From: Siphonodentalium dalli | Lineage: Eukaryota > Mollusca > Scaphopoda > Gadilida > Siphonodentaliidae | Assembly (NCBI GenBank): GCA_032622095.1 | Contig: CP136069.1 | Coordinates: 4,948,976-5,012,975, forward strand | Length of the DNA stretch: 64,000 nucleotides | Direction of reading: 5' to 3' | Shown: piece by piece, positions 26,461-37,369 of the stretch | Layout: every line of letters begins with the position of its first letter | Position numbering within the stretch: position 1 is the first letter of the stretch | The notes under the pieces: generated by a model | What the model was told of the DNA's origin: nothing | Database searches by the model: none | Seen by the model: the letters and a program-made list of their open reading frames with translations, nothing else | Made by a program: the position numbers and the translations under genes

Positions 26461-26556
26461 TTAACCCTTTCAGTGCCAAGACCGATTTTTGTATCAACCC
26501 ATATTTCCTTGATCATTGGTTGATACAAAAATCGGACTTGGCACTGAAAGGGTTAA
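26461..26556. mobile_element. Minimal family C foldback (96 bp)
   Basis: TTAA at both ends, arms CCCTTTCAGTGCCAAGACCG and its inverse, and a loop around CTTGATCATTGG. Nothing but the two ends remains. Confidence 0.9.
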
Positions 26557-26924
26557 TGCTGCATAGTAAATTTTCTACGAGAATAAAGCTTGTCTCTTTG
26601 AGGGAAATTTAAGTTACGTTGTGAAGCGATTATATTTTGTGTTGCTTACAATTATGGAATTTCTCCTGAGTAATTAATTCAATGTTTATTATATCGGCTC
26701 ACACACATCACAGAAAATCATGCAATTTCGAGTTGGGACCTTCACCTACAGTGAAGTACATTATCAAAGAACAGAGAATAACTAAGAAATATATTCCCCG
26801 CGTTATTTTATAAGGTTCCCTGTCAAACCTTCAAAACGTTCCCAGGTTTTGTACTGGTGGAATATGATCTCTACGGGCGTTAAACCAGAGTAGAGATTCA
26901 TGGCATGCTCATGCATATCGTTAT
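26557..26924. other. Unique non-coding stretch
   Basis: AT-rich; no exon-like or repeat signal. Confidence 0.5.
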
Positions 26925-27300
26925 GTATTAAATATAAGAAGACTTGTGCGATTACTGGTTTATTATGGTGGAACTTACGGTATGTATGAAATATAAGATG
27001 ACTTGGGTGAACTGGTTTATTATGGCAGAACTTATTGGTGTATTTTAATGGAACCTACCTGTATATGTATGTATGGAACATTAGTTTTATTTGGGTGAAC
27101 TGGTGTACTTTAATGGAACCTACCTGTATATGTATGTATGGAACATTAGTTTTATTTGTGTGAACTGGTGTATTTTAGTGGAACCTACCTGTATATGTAT
27201 GTATGGAACATTAGTTTTAATTGGGTGAACTGGTTTATTTTGATGGAACAATTATGTGGAAAATTAGAAGACTTAATTTGGTGAACTGGCTTATTTTTGT
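26925..27300. repeat. 65-bp tandem repeat, about 4-5 copies
   Basis: TGAACTGGTGTAYTTTA and ATGGAACCTACCTGTATATG recur at exactly 65-bp spacing (27,096; 27,161; 27,226). Outer copies are diverged. Confidence 0.85.
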
Positions 27301-27440
27301 GGGGCCTATATATGGCACACAAGGTGGGCTAGCATCACCAAATTCAACCTATAGGAACCTCATTCTGCTTAGGCCTCAACCATTGTGGGAGACCTACCGG
27401 TTGGTGATGTTCACCCATTAGTCACCTCGATTATGCATTT
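27301..27440. mobile_element. Family E fragment
   Basis: GGGCTAGCATCACCAAATTC...CATTCTGCTTAGGCCTC...ATTAGTCACCTCGATTATGC; internal part of E only. Confidence 0.7.
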
Positions 27441-27904
27441 TATTTGGTTTCCCGAATCCATATTGAAAATATTATCGACCAACATAAAAAATGAATTAAA
27501 AGAAACAAGACAACTTTTGTACAGCGATAATCGTCAATATCTAAGATATTTTTCAAATGAGATTTCAGTCTTTAGTATGCATTCTGCAGGTGAAGCAGGT
27601 AAACACTTGAATGTAATACGCATTGATAGGAGATCAATACTATAATTGCTGCAAATTAGTTATAATTTTTTTCATTACAAATTGTGGACATAAAGAAATC
27701 AATGTAAATAGATTGTACCGAGGCAGTGCTAGCGAACTCGGTCTGTATGCATGCTGTATCGACAAAGAAGTATATGACGAAGGAGCGAACTCTATTTGGA
27801 CAGCCTGTATTAAGGGGAACTGACAACATGACCTAATTGTTGAGAGGGGTTAAGAACTTCAAGGGTGAAGACCCTGTACTTCAGATCTGTATATTTCGGA
27901 TATA
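27441..27904 (+). other. Unique stretch with a weak coding-like segment
   Basis: The plus strand from about 27,710 to 27,823 (stop) reads LYRGSASELGLYACCIDKEV then YDEGANSIWTACIKGN, with a coding-like excess of G in first codon positions. AATGTAAATAG before it is a weak acceptor. No family recognised; could be an exon remnant or chance. Confidence 0.2.
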
Positions 27905-28861
27905 CAGTAATGCCCTAAATAATCGACTCCTTAACCATATCAGAATTATGGGTAAATTTTCAGGATTTAGTCAAAAATATGGCTAGTTGCCATTAGAGGT
28001 TGGCAGTTGGTATTTTTTCACCTCGGTTTCGGGTTTTTTTCAGGTGGTTAACTCAGGTTACGGTTATTACTCGGTTATTTCTCCACATATTATACATATA
28101 CAGGGAATTGACTCAATTGAGACAATTTATTAAACTAGGAAAGGAGACAGAGAAAAAGTATCAGCAATGCAATGTTGTTAATTTCCCCTCGAATTCATAA
28201 CAATCAAACTCAAGACAAGTTTATCAAATGCTTCTTTTAATTAACATCTTTCTCGAAATATTCCCAAACTGGATCTTGTCCATTACTGACAAGCTGCATA
28301 ACGATCAACCTTGTTTGCTTTGTTGTCAAGTCAGCGATTGAAATGGAAACACGTGACTCAAGGTCACTTGATTATAACAGTAGCTGTCTCATTCCGGAAT
28401 GGCGCATATCCGAACAGATTCCGAGTCCCACAGCCATGTGCGATTGCCCCGATGGACGGCGAAGATGAATAGAAATTGAAACTTGAGTTCGGGGCAATCA
28501 GACATTATTTTAAAAATATCGATAGAGTTCACACAACAGGAAATTATCGGTACTTTTAAGGCGAAGTGTCAACTTATCATTTCGGCGCTTCCCCCCCCCC
28601 CCCAATATGTTAGTGCTGGGCAGTTTCAAGAAAACCGAATAATCGGTTTTTCCGGGTCACACGGTTTCGGTTTCGGTTTTCGGTCGAGGGAAAAAAAACG
28701 AACTGATTTTTCGGTTAACTGGCAATCTCTAGTTGCCATTCATCAAAAAGCTCTCTGAGAGCTTTCTGATGAATGGCAAACAGCCATATTTCTGACTAAA
28801 TCCTGAAAATTTACACATAATTTCGCTGTGGTTAAGGAGTCGATTATTTAGGGCATTACTG
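27905..28861. mobile_element. Family A MITE split by a hAT-like element
   Basis: The left arm starts CAGTAATGCCCTAAATAATC at 27,905 and breaks in GGCTAGTTGCCAT. It resumes at 28,732 with GTTGCCATTCATCAAAAAGC and ends GGGCATTACTG, flanked by TA. Confidence 0.9.
27994..28731. mobile_element. Non-autonomous hAT-like element with 8-bp target duplication
   Basis: Termini TAGAGGTTGGCAGTT and, inverted, TAGAGATTGCCAGTT. The 8-bp target GTTGCCAT is duplicated at 27,986-27,993 and 28,732-28,739, and removing the element restores family A sequence. 8-bp duplications are typical of hAT. The interior has many CGGTTT/CGGTTATT motifs and a C-run at about 28,591. No transposase. Confidence 0.85.
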
Positions 28862-29425
28862 TAGTCCGCATTTATGGAAACTGGTCACTTTCATTTCCTA
28901 AGGGAACTACTCATTAATGAGAATTCAATAAAGAAAGGCATGTATGTATATAAGAGTGCACTGGCACAGGATCATTAATGCTGCACCAGCGTCTCTTGTT
29001 TCAATCAGAGTAAAATAACCCACAGGGAGCCCATAAAGACGAGAATAAATACATCTATCTACTGCGTCTTTGCTTTAGTTAAGATTGTCAGGATTAATTT
29101 CATGTTTCCCAAATTCTCGCGGAGAAGCAATCTTCTTCAAACAGGTTTGTGGAAATTAGAATTGGTAAACGTGTCAGTCGGCATCTGCATAGTGACTTTT
29201 GTGAATGACATATCAATTACCAGACATATTAGGTCTGCTCCAAATACGATAAACGAGTTTGAGCCAACGGACAGACCAATCAAGCCTCCAAATACGATAA
29301 ATAGGTTTTAGGTGCGAGAGACAAGAAAACCAACTAGGTTAATACAGTATTTATGAACGTGATTTAGCACCAATACCTACTAAACTGAGAACGTATCCAT
29401 GGAGATGGGCTGCAGGCACGTGTGC
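28862..29425. other. Unique stretch with a D' relic
   Basis: TAAGAGTGCACTGGCACAGG and ATCATTAATGCTGCACCAGC at about 28,951-28,990 match part of the D' element (compare 46,480-46,530, inverted). The rest is unique; a 69-codon plus frame at 29,102 has no support. Confidence 0.45.
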
Positions 29426-30240
29426 AAATAGTGTGGCTGACATTTGCAGAATGAGGTCCCCAAAGGGTGAATTTAGTGATACTGTTGCACACAGCGGGCT
29501 AGCATCACCAAATTCACCCTCTGGGGACCTTCTTCTCCTTAGGCATCATCTTCTTTGGAAAGTATCTTTATTATCAAATTTCAATTAACCCTTTACCCAA
29601 CAAACCGGCCAAAAACGCCCAAATAAAGCTTCAACAGCCTAAAATATCTTCGGTCTGTCTCAATAGAACCATACAAATATGGATATCATTGGAACCGCGG
29701 CTCCTTGACCACATTGTGATAGTTACAGTTATGCCCTGTGCCAATGCATTCTCTTATATATGCGAGTCGACCATAGGTCGCCTAGCATATATAAGAGAAT
29801 GCATTGGCCTAAAAAAAATCTTTTTTTAACACTTTTTAATGTGTTAGGCCAATGCATTCTCTTATATATGCGAGGCGACCTATGGTCGACTCGCATATAT
29901 AAGAGAATGCATTGGCACAGGGCCCTTCTGTTGGGTAAAGGGTTAACAAGTTTTTTAGTTCGTTAGCTTCACAAATTTCTTTTTTCTTTTTTAGTTTAGT
30001 TTCTCTATATCCCCAAATGGCAATTGACGCATTGCATAATCGAGGTGCCCAATGGGTGAACATCACCATCTTCACTATCTGGGAACTTAAATCTGTGTCT
30101 TGGTCTCCCATAGTAGATAAGGCCATGCAGAATGAGTTCCAGAGGTTGAATTTAGTGATCTAGCTGTGTGAAGCAGCATCATTAAATTCTCCCTCTGGTG
30201 ACCTAATTCTGAAAATATCTGGCACAATATGCTCAGGCTA
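29426..30240. mobile_element. Family E element split by family B
   Basis: The left part (29,426-29,584) ends TTATCAAATTTCAA. The right part resumes after 29,946, with TTTTTAGTTTAGTTTCTC and ATTGCATAATCGAGG, to TCTGAAAATATCTGGCAC. The break lies at a TTAA occupied by the family B copy. Confidence 0.8.
29585..29946. mobile_element. Family B MITE, inverted relative to the other copies
   Basis: TTAA at 29,585-29,588 and 29,943-29,946. It opens CCCTTTACCCAACAAACCGG and closes CCTTCTGTTGGGTAAAGGG. Two shared hairpins (about 29,741-29,808 and 29,848-29,914), with a shortened spacer. Confidence 0.9.
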
Positions 30241-30256
30241 GAGTAATAGTGTCAAT

Positions 30257-30656
30257 TTAACCCTTTACCCAACAGAAGGGCCCTGTGCCAATGCATTCTC
30301 TTATATATGCGAGTCGACCATAGGTCGCCTCGCATATATAAGAGAATGCATTGGCTTAACACATTAAAAATTATAAAATTGTTAAAGAATGTAAGAAAAA
30401 ATGGTAAAAAGTGTTAAAAAAATATTTTTTTTAAGCCAATGCATTCTCTTATATATGTGAGGCGACCTATGGTCGACTCGCATATATAAGAGAATGCATT
30501 GGCACAGGGCATAACTGTAACTATCACAATGTGGTCAAGGAGCCGGTTCCAATGATATCCATATTTGTATGGTTCTATTGAGACAGACCGAAGATATTTT
30601 AGGCTGTTGAAGCTTTATTTGGCCGGTTTTGGCCGGTTTGTTGGGTAAAGGGTTAA
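30257..30656. mobile_element. Family B MITE, complete
   Basis: TTAA at 30,257-30,260 and 30,653-30,656; two shared hairpins (about 30,286-30,353 and 30,433-30,500). Only 16 bp lie between the neighbouring E remnant and the left TTAA. Confidence 0.9.
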
Positions 30657-30717
30657 TACAAAATTTGAAAATAATTTAAGGGTCCAATACAGGGCGTACA
30701 CAATGTATGATCATTTT

Positions 30718-31290
30718 AATATAACTGCCCCCATAGCCAGGGGGCTGAGAGGGCTACAGCCCTCCCCAAAATGTTTCGAAAGCTAAAAATTCGGGCAATT
30801 TTCGGGCAAATTGGAGATATTTTCTATCAAATTCGAGAAAATTGAATGCTATTTGAAGGGTAAATCACAGTATTTTTCACATTTTCTGCCCGAATTATAC
30901 ATATCTCAAGTTAATTTGAATCTATTTTGTTATATTTCAGTGTACATGTATATACAAGGTACAGGTATATTCTAAACAAACTGTGTTACAACCATGATAT
31001 ACAGTAATGCCCTAATTAATGAATGGACTGCTTAACCACAGCAGAATTATGGGTAACTTTTAAGGATTTAGTCGGAAACATGGCTTGTTGCCATATTTCC
31101 GACTAAATCCTGAAAAGTTACCCATAACTATGCTGTGATTAAGGAGTTGGATTATTTAGGGCATTACTGTATCCACTGTATCATGTAAAACAATTCAGTC
31201 AAAAATTATAAGCCCCCCCCCCCCCCCCACCCAAAAATTTGGGCTCCCCTACAGCTATACCCCCCCCCCCCCCCCCATGATTATAGCTCA
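30718..31290. mobile_element. Family F element containing a family A insertion
   Basis: Starts AACTGCCCCCATAGCCAGG, followed by an AGGGCTACAGCCCT hairpin. It has TTCGGGCAATTTTCGGGC-rich internal DNA, then TTTGGGCTCCCCTACAGC and TATACCCCC...CATGATTATAGC at the end. C-runs occur at 31,214 and 31,260. Other copies: 32,400-32,600 (5' part) and 34,890-35,095 (3' part). Superfamily unknown. Confidence 0.65.
31002..31169. mobile_element. Family A MITE lacking its centre
   Basis: CAGTAATGCCCTAATTAATG... to ...TTTAGGGCATTACTG, flanked by TA. The arms meet at GGCTTGTTGCCATATTTCC, so the GGAAAGCTCTC centre is lost. Inserted in family F; the related F copy at about 34,985 reads across the site (ACAACCATATCATG). 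Confidence 0.85.
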
Positions 31291-32282
31291 ACTATTCTGG
31301 TTCCAATCTACTTTAAATAGGCAATTCATGCGTGAATCAACTGCGGGAAAAGCGGCAGTGATTTTCAGACAAAACAGATAGATTACATTGTATTTTCTAT
31401 TTGAGGTAATGAAAGACTGCCAGCTTGGCACAATAATGAAACCACCTGTCATGAACACACATCTGTGATTCCAAATATAGAAATGTCACAGACACTCGCT
31501 GATTAAAGCTGTGAGAGCTCTGGTTATTATGACTCAGAACTTCCGGGCAAAAAGGAAATAAGTTTCTGTAAACAATCGTGTGTTCTCAGAGCATCTTACT
31601 TATAAAAACATGTTTTCGAGAGCACGAGGGGCGAGGGGTGGCTCCTTTGATAATAAGATAACACATGTTTTCGAGAGCGCGAGGGGTGGCTCCTTTGATA
31701 ATAAGATAACATGTGATCGTGCACAATATTTCGCTGATATATTTCCTTACATTTAGTATGGAAATTAATTTTAAATAAATTTGAGTCTTCGTCTGTCGCT
31801 GATAGTTGTACATGTAACCAGGAGGCAGATGCTGCTGTTTTTAGTTGCAAGGCTCAAAATAATGTTTTTTTCACAGACTGTCAAAATGGCAGGCACAAAA
31901 TGGATGGTGTTGGTCATTTCAAAATGGTGCCAGTCAAATTTTCAGATGCCCTTAATGAGAGAGTATTTAAATTTCCATTCAAATTATTCGTCCATGATGC
32001 GCACATTTTAGTGAGTGTCCAATCGGCACCTAGGAAACCCCTATGTTATTTTTTTTTTCAAAAGTTCAAAAACTTTACATCGATTAATAAAATACACTTG
32101 CAACTAACAAACGACATACATGTAATTACATTTACTCTGAATTGATCTGAAATTAAAAAAGGACTATTTTTTTTACTTTCAATGTCCTATTTGGCCAGTT
32201 GTGGCTCCTTGGACGTACCTAAACCAATACAAATTGTTTAAAAATTTGCATTGGACAAAATGTCGGGCAGATACAGAAGTAC
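31291..32282. other. Mostly unique stretch with a 53-bp duplication
   Basis: ACATGTTTTCGAGAGC...GGGGTGGCTCCTTTGATAAT occurs twice (about 31,608 and 31,661). The rest is AT-rich with T-runs; overlapping frames of 75-87 codons on both strands lack domain or splice support. Confidence 0.5.
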
Positions 32283-32398
32283 ACTGGACACTCGAGAGCT
32301 TTCCTATGAATGGCAACAAGCCATATTTCCGACTAAATCCTGAAAAGTTACCCATAATTCTGCTGTGGTTAAGGAGTCGATTAATTAGGGCATTACTG
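32283..32398. mobile_element. Family A right half
   Basis: GAGAGCTTTCCTATGAATGG...GTTAAGGAGTCGATTAATTA...ATTACTG. The left arm is missing; the neighbour upstream is unique DNA. Confidence 0.8.
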
Positions 32399-32399
32399 T

Positions 32400-32600
32400 A
32401 ACTGCCCCCATAGCCATATGGACCAGGGGGCTGTGAGGGCAACAGCCCTCCCCCAAAATGTTTCGAATGTTAAAAATTCGGGCAATTTTCGGGCAAATTG
32501 GAAATATTTTCTATAAAATTCGGGCAAATTGAATGCTATTTGAAGGGGAAATCACAGTATTTTTCCAATTTTCTGTCCGAATTATACATATTTCAGGATA
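32400..32600. mobile_element. Family F 5' fragment
   Basis: ACTGCCCCCATAGCCATATG...GGGCAACAGCCCTCCCCC, then TTCGGGC-rich DNA as at 30,718. It directly follows the family A end. Confidence 0.7.
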
Positions 32601-32699
32601 ATTATACTTCAATGTTTAACAGTGAAGGATATTGTAATTCTTCTGGCTTTTATTATTATTGTTCATTTTTCTTCTTCTTATTCCAATAACATGCTTATA

Positions 32700-34160
32700 T
32701 CTCAGGAATGGCTGGACCGATTCACCTGCTGTTTTCGGTTTCAGTATATAACTTTGGAAGATCTAGTAAAATAGCCTATTGAGAATTTTGTCCGACCTTG
32801 ACCTTCGCAGTTATCGCCATTTTCCTGACTTTTGGGGGGTTTTTGCGCCACCAGAATGACTTGAAAAATCAATATTTGATTTCTTATATCGTCGAAACGG
32901 CTTGGCCGATTGATTTGAAATTTCATACATGCATTTTCATTGAGCATAAGCAGTTGATGCACTAATAGGGAATTTTGTATGACCTTGACCTTAGGAAACA
33001 ACGCTCTTTATCTGTTTTATTGTTGTTAACGTATCTCCTCCGAAACGGCTGGTGATATCGGGTTCGGACTTTTTTCATTATTTGCGCATGTATGTGTGTT
33101 ATAAATGATAGGGTTCGCACTTTTTTCATTATTTGCGCATGTATGTATGTTATAAATGATAGGGTTCGCACTTCCGGCTTAAAAGTTTGCTACTGGTCGA
33201 AGGATAAAATAACGCTCTTTATAGAGAATCCAGAATGGCTTGATATATTGAGTTGGCACTTGTTGTATGATGTGCAGCAAACTCTGCGCTATATAAAGAT
33301 ATATATAGTTAACGGATTTCACTTCCACTGTGGGAGAACAGGCGTGTGGGTATGTATCTCAAAACTATTTTGGCGCAGATTTTGATGAAATTTGGTGGAT
33401 ATAATCTTTACTTGCCGCTGATCACTATTCCACTCGAGTTGTTCAAATCTGACTGAAACTTCTCAAGTTACGCCTGCTTGAAACCCTGATTTTTTTGGGG
33501 GTTTTCGACCCCTTAGAATGACTAGCAAAAATGCGAAATTGAGGTTTGATTTCTTATATCGTCGAAAGGGCTAGACCAATTTATTTGAAATTTTGTACCT
33601 GCATAGCCATTGAGCATAAGAGAGTTGATGCACTAATAGGGAGTTTTGTATGACGTTGACCTTAGGAAACAACGCTCTTTATCTGTTTTATAACAATTTA
33701 ATGTATCTCCTCCGAAACGGCTGGTGATATCGGGTTTGGACTTTTTTCATTATTTGCGCATGTATGTGTGTTATAAACCACCTAAAAATGATAGGGTTCG
33801 CACTTCCGGTTTAAAAGTTCGCTACTGGTCGAAGGATAAATTAACGCTCTTTATAGAGAATCCAGAATGGCTTGATATATTGAGTTGGCACTTTTTGTAT
33901 GATGTGCAGCAAACTCTGCGCTATATAAAGAAATATATAGTTAACGGATTTCACTTCCGGTTTGGGAGAACGGGCGTGTGGGTATGTATCTCAAAACTAT
34001 TTTGGCGCAGATTTTGATGAAATTTGGTGGATATAATCTTTACTTGCCGCTGATCACTATTCCACTCGAATTGTTCAAATCGAACTGAAACTTCTCGAGT
34101 TACGCCTGCTTGAAAACCTGATTTTTTGGGGGTTTTCGCGCCCCTAGAATGACTTGCAAC
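32700..34160. repeat. Direct tandem duplication, about 671-bp period
   Basis: GGAAACAACGCTCTTTATCT at 32,995 and 33,666; TGATTTCTTATATCGTCGAA at about 32,878 and 33,549; CGCTGATCACTATTCCACTC near the end of both. Copy 1 also has an internal duplication (TTCGCACTTTTTTCATTATT). The frames of up to 97 codons in it share amino acids between copies but carry no recognisable domain. Unidentified dispersed repeat. Confidence 0.8.
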
Positions 34161-34305
34161 AAGGGGTACGCATCTAAGATGCTTTTGTCGAGTTTTTTGG
34201 CAGTCAAACCAAACTTCTGCCAATAAGGTGCACAACCCCCGGGAAAAAAGTTGGACGGTGGTATATTATTGCAATAGACCTATATACCAAATATCAATTG
34301 AATCC

Positions 34306-34790
34306 GTCCGAGATATTGTTGCAGGAAACTCATATACCAAATATTGTTGAAATCAGTTAATATTTCATCGAGTTATCGCGCTAACGGTGATAAAATTGCT
34401 AAAAATAGACAAACTAAGACCCATAACTCTGCGAACAAAATTCGGACAAACCTGGTTTTCGAACTCGTCCGAGATATTGTTGCAGGAGACTCATATACCA
34501 AATATTGTTGAAATCGGTTAATATTTCATCGAGTTATAGCGCTAACGGTGATAAAATTGCTAAAAATAGACAAACTAAGACCCATAACTCCAGAAAAAAA
34601 ATTCGTACAAACCTGGTTTTCGAACTCGTCCGAGATATTGTTGCAAGAGTCTCATATACCAAATATTGTTGAAATTGGTTAATATTTGCGTGAGTTATCG
34701 CGCTATCGGTGAAAAACTTAACTAAAAACCATCTAAGATGGATAACTCTTGTAAAAAAGTTACAGTGGTTAGAATCTGTGGTTGCCAATT
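34306..34790. repeat. 161-bp tandem repeat, about 3 copies
   Basis: GTCCGAGATATTGTTGCA recurs at 34,306, 34,467 and 34,628 (period 161). The third copy degenerates after GTGAGTTATCGCGCTATCGG. Confidence 0.9.
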
Positions 34791-34889
34791 ATTACTATGA
34801 TCTATGGTATATCCATACTCATATGTGTCTACTGACAACTTACGCCTTTTCAGGTGACACAAATTTCTGTCATTGGCGAACATTGAGTA

Positions 34890-35095
34890 TCGAAATTGCC
34901 ATGCAATTTCAATTTCATTCTAGTTTTAATCTATTTTTGTTATATTTCTGTGTATATACAATCTATATTCTACACAAACTATATTACAACCATATCATGC
35001 AAAACACTTCAGGCAAAAACTTTCAGCGCCCTCCCCCCTTAAAATTTGGGCTCCCGTATGGCTATGCCCCCCCCCCCCCATGATTTTAGCCCAGC
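34890..35095. mobile_element. Family F 3' fragment
   Basis: Matches the end of the 30,718 copy: CACAAACTATATTACAACCA, AAAATTTGGGCTCCCGTATGG, GCTATG plus a C-run, then CATGATTTTAGC. It lacks the family A insertion. Confidence 0.7.
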
Positions 35096-35097
35096 TA

Positions 35098-35150
35098 CAG
35101 TAATGCCCTAAATAATCGACTCCTTAACAACAGCAGAATTATGGGTAAGT
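35098..35150. mobile_element. Family A left-end fragment
   Basis: CAGTAATGCCCTAAATAATC...AGCAGAATTATGGGTAAG, then breaks off. Confidence 0.8.
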
Positions 35151-35224
35151 TTTATTATTTATAGTGTGAAGTCAAATGTCGATTAACCCATTCATAACTA
35201 CCAGAAGATGATCACTGAAGGGAA

Positions 35225-35340
35225 CAGTAATGCCCTAAATAATCGACTCCTTAACCACAGCAGAATTATGGGTAACTTTTCAGGATTTAGTCGGAAATAT
35301 GGCTTGTTGCCATTCATCGGAAAGCTCTCATTGAGAGCAT
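35225..35340. mobile_element. Family A left half
   Basis: CAGTAATGCCCTAAATAATC through GGAAAGCTCTCATTGAGAGC; no right arm follows. Unique AT-rich DNA from 35,341 to 35,688. Confidence 0.85.
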
Positions 35341-35688
35341 TTATTTGCTCCCGTAGTTTAGAAGATGGGTGTAATATTGAACCCTAATATATGTAATCGA
35401 AAGTTGGGTTTTTCACAAACAAATGTCATTGTGGGATAGACCTATTTCCAGTTACAATTTCATATGTGCATATTTGAACTGAGAAGGTGAAATGATATAA
35501 ATAAACATTAATATAGTTCTATATTGAATCATCAATTACATTAACCACAAGTATTTTGACACGAGTGCGAATTTTAGCACCCATGAGCTGAAAATTACGA
35601 GTGATTATGGCTGGGAGAGGAATCGCTACCATATCCTGGGAATAGTAGGAGATGGCCATATTTAGATTCACTCTCCCTTTAACCCTTT

Positions 35689-35917
35689 GTGTGCCAGGTC
35701 TGATTTTTGTATCAACCCATATACCCTGTGCCAATGCATTCTCTTATATATGCGAGTCGACCATAGGTCGCCTCGCATATATAAGAGAATGCATTGGCCT
35801 AACCATTTTTTTTTTTACTATTTTGACAATTTTAATAATTCATTCTTATATTCTTTAACGGACTTATTTTATAGGTTTAGGGCCGATGAGATCGGCCCCT
35901 GGCACTCAAAGGGCTAA
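35689..35917. mobile_element. Family C MITE, right TTAA decayed to CTAA
   Basis: TTAACCCTTTGTGTGCCAGG at 35,689, shared hairpin at about 35,731-35,798, and right end GGCACTCAAAGGG followed by CTAA (35,914-35,917). Confidence 0.85.
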
Positions 35918-35937
35918 GTGATATTTGACCATATCCT

Positions 35938-36049
35938 TTAGATTTCCAGCATTGGGTCGAGTATGATAACATCGCCATGTCCATAGCCCACATAAGCAGC
36001 ACGAGCATGCACCGATGGCAGAGCGACAGAAGGTACAATACCATTAAGC
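35938..36049 (-). CDS. Candidate terminal coding exon, unknown protein
   Basis: On the minus strand CGAGACTACTCAG is a plausible acceptor. The following 37 codons read LNGIVPSVALPSVHARAAYV, then GYGHGDVIILDPMLEI and a stop (35,940-35,938). About 44% of codons start with G, a coding-like bias, and the stop lies just before the family C element. It begins with one base completing a codon, so it needs an upstream exon ending in phase 2; the exon at 39,906 ends in phase 1 and cannot join it in this frame. In the phase-1 frame the exon would instead be hydrophobic, Met/Cys-rich and run into the MITE. The opposite strand also has an open GT-AG segment (35,950-36,032), but with weaker codon bias. 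No family recognised. Confidence 0.35.
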
Positions 36050-36113
36050 CTGAGTAGTCTCGAGGAATCAATGGAACAAACCCAGAAGTACAAACAAACA
36101 AATTACTATTCTG

Positions 36114-36192
36114 TATAAACGACGACTTATATTGGCTTTCACCCGAGGCGTTATACAAACGACGACTTATATCGACTTTGACCCGAGGCAGC
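36114..36192. repeat. 38-bp direct duplication
   Basis: Two copies of ACGACGACTTATATYGRCTTT...ACCCGAGGC side by side. Confidence 0.8.
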
Positions 36193-36371
36193 CCATTAAT
36201 GATTTATCTCTGGATGTAGAATGCACCACTAATTGCTTACTCAATTAACACGCCTGAAAAAACCTTTGCTTCATAAATCGGAATCCTCAAGATTTTACTT
36301 ACTGACACGTAAATGGCATCATAAATAAAAGACCTTAATATTTTATGTATTTGTTTTAATCGATTTATTCT

Positions 36372-36455
36372 TAACGCTGCCATGACTAGAGTTTCCTGAA
36401 ATTTTGCGAAAACCCTGTGCCAATGCATTCTCTTATATATGTGAGTCTCCCATAG
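36372..36455. mobile_element. Family D' left-end fragment
   Basis: TTAACGCTGCCATGACTAG, TTTCCTGAAATTTTGCG, then GTGCCAATGCATTCTCTTAT (half of the shared hairpin), cut at GAGTCTCCCATAGG. Confidence 0.65.
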
Positions 36456-37330
36456 GATTTTCTTATTTATTACATGATCCTACCCTGATTCCATTCAATA
36501 AACCCATTCTATAAATTGTGATATTAAACGATCGTTCAATAACAGGAAATAGTGCCAGGTGACCTTTGAATTCCGGTTTGTCGTCTGCTTACATTCCGTA
36601 TGCTACATCTTAAATTACTATGGCTTCCAATATTTTTCCAACAAACTATAATGAATAAAGAGTTTGAAAAGTGATGTTATTAAATATATACTAATAATAC
36701 GCCAAAGAGTCTTTATTTATCTGGGATTATTTCTTTACGCTGACAAACAATGCATAGTTAAGTGAAACATCATCGCATGCCTTATAGAAGCCGATGTTAG
36801 TTTCGCGTCCTATTTGTCGATTTAAGCATGTTTTGTCGAGGTTTTGGATCATGTAATAAATAGAATCTACAACTCGTCCCCAGCTAATAAATTAGGTCTG
36901 GAACTCGCCAAAGGCCCAGACCTAATTTACTGGACCTACTAATCTTAAACCTATTGACTGGAAAATGTAGGAATAAAAGCACGGAGAAAATTATGCATGT
37001 TGCAAAAAAAAGGGGGGGATAACTCCACCAAAAAATGTCAGACAGACTCCATTTAAGAAAATGATTAGCTGATCATCATAGTCTGGTGTACTAATTGTAA
37101 CTCCAGCACAATTGAAGGCACTGGAGGAATGTTAGGATCACATGTTATAACGGAGAGGTCTCAATTTATAGACAAGCTCACAATGTGTTAAATGAAAGTG
37201 TCAATGACACTGTAGCTCAACTTGGAAAGGGAATAATTTAATGTATTACAGTCAATGGAGCGATTAGGAATGTGGAAAGTTGAATGTCTAATACTAGTTT
37301 ATCGACATGAAGATATATATAAAATCTAAG
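36456..37330. other. Mostly unique stretch with a dispersed repeat
   Basis: At about 36,950-37,040, AAAATGTAGGAATAAAAGC...TTATGCATGTTGC...ACTCCACCAAAAAATG matches the interior of the 5,240-5,605 insertion. At about 36,895-36,925 there is a small hairpin (TTAGGTCTGG...CCAGACCTAA). A minus-strand frame ending at 36,727 reads GFYKACDDVSLNYALFVSVK just before its stop; no acceptor of quality precedes it. Confidence 0.4.
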
Positions 37331-37369
37331 ATGGTTGCTCCGCCAGCATGTTTTCCTATAAAATTCAAA

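Noticed and set aside
33092-34017. Two 97-codon plus frames with similar sequence
   Set aside because: They are similar only because the 671-bp unit is duplicated; no start context or known domain.
34709-35083. 124-codon plus frame
   Set aside because: It crosses the end of the 161-bp repeat and a family F fragment; composition is low in complexity and there is no domain.
36727-36900. Minus-strand frame ending GFYKACDDVSLNYALFVSVK as a terminal exon
   Set aside because: Protein-like but without a convincing acceptor, and the codon bias is weak; kept only as a note.
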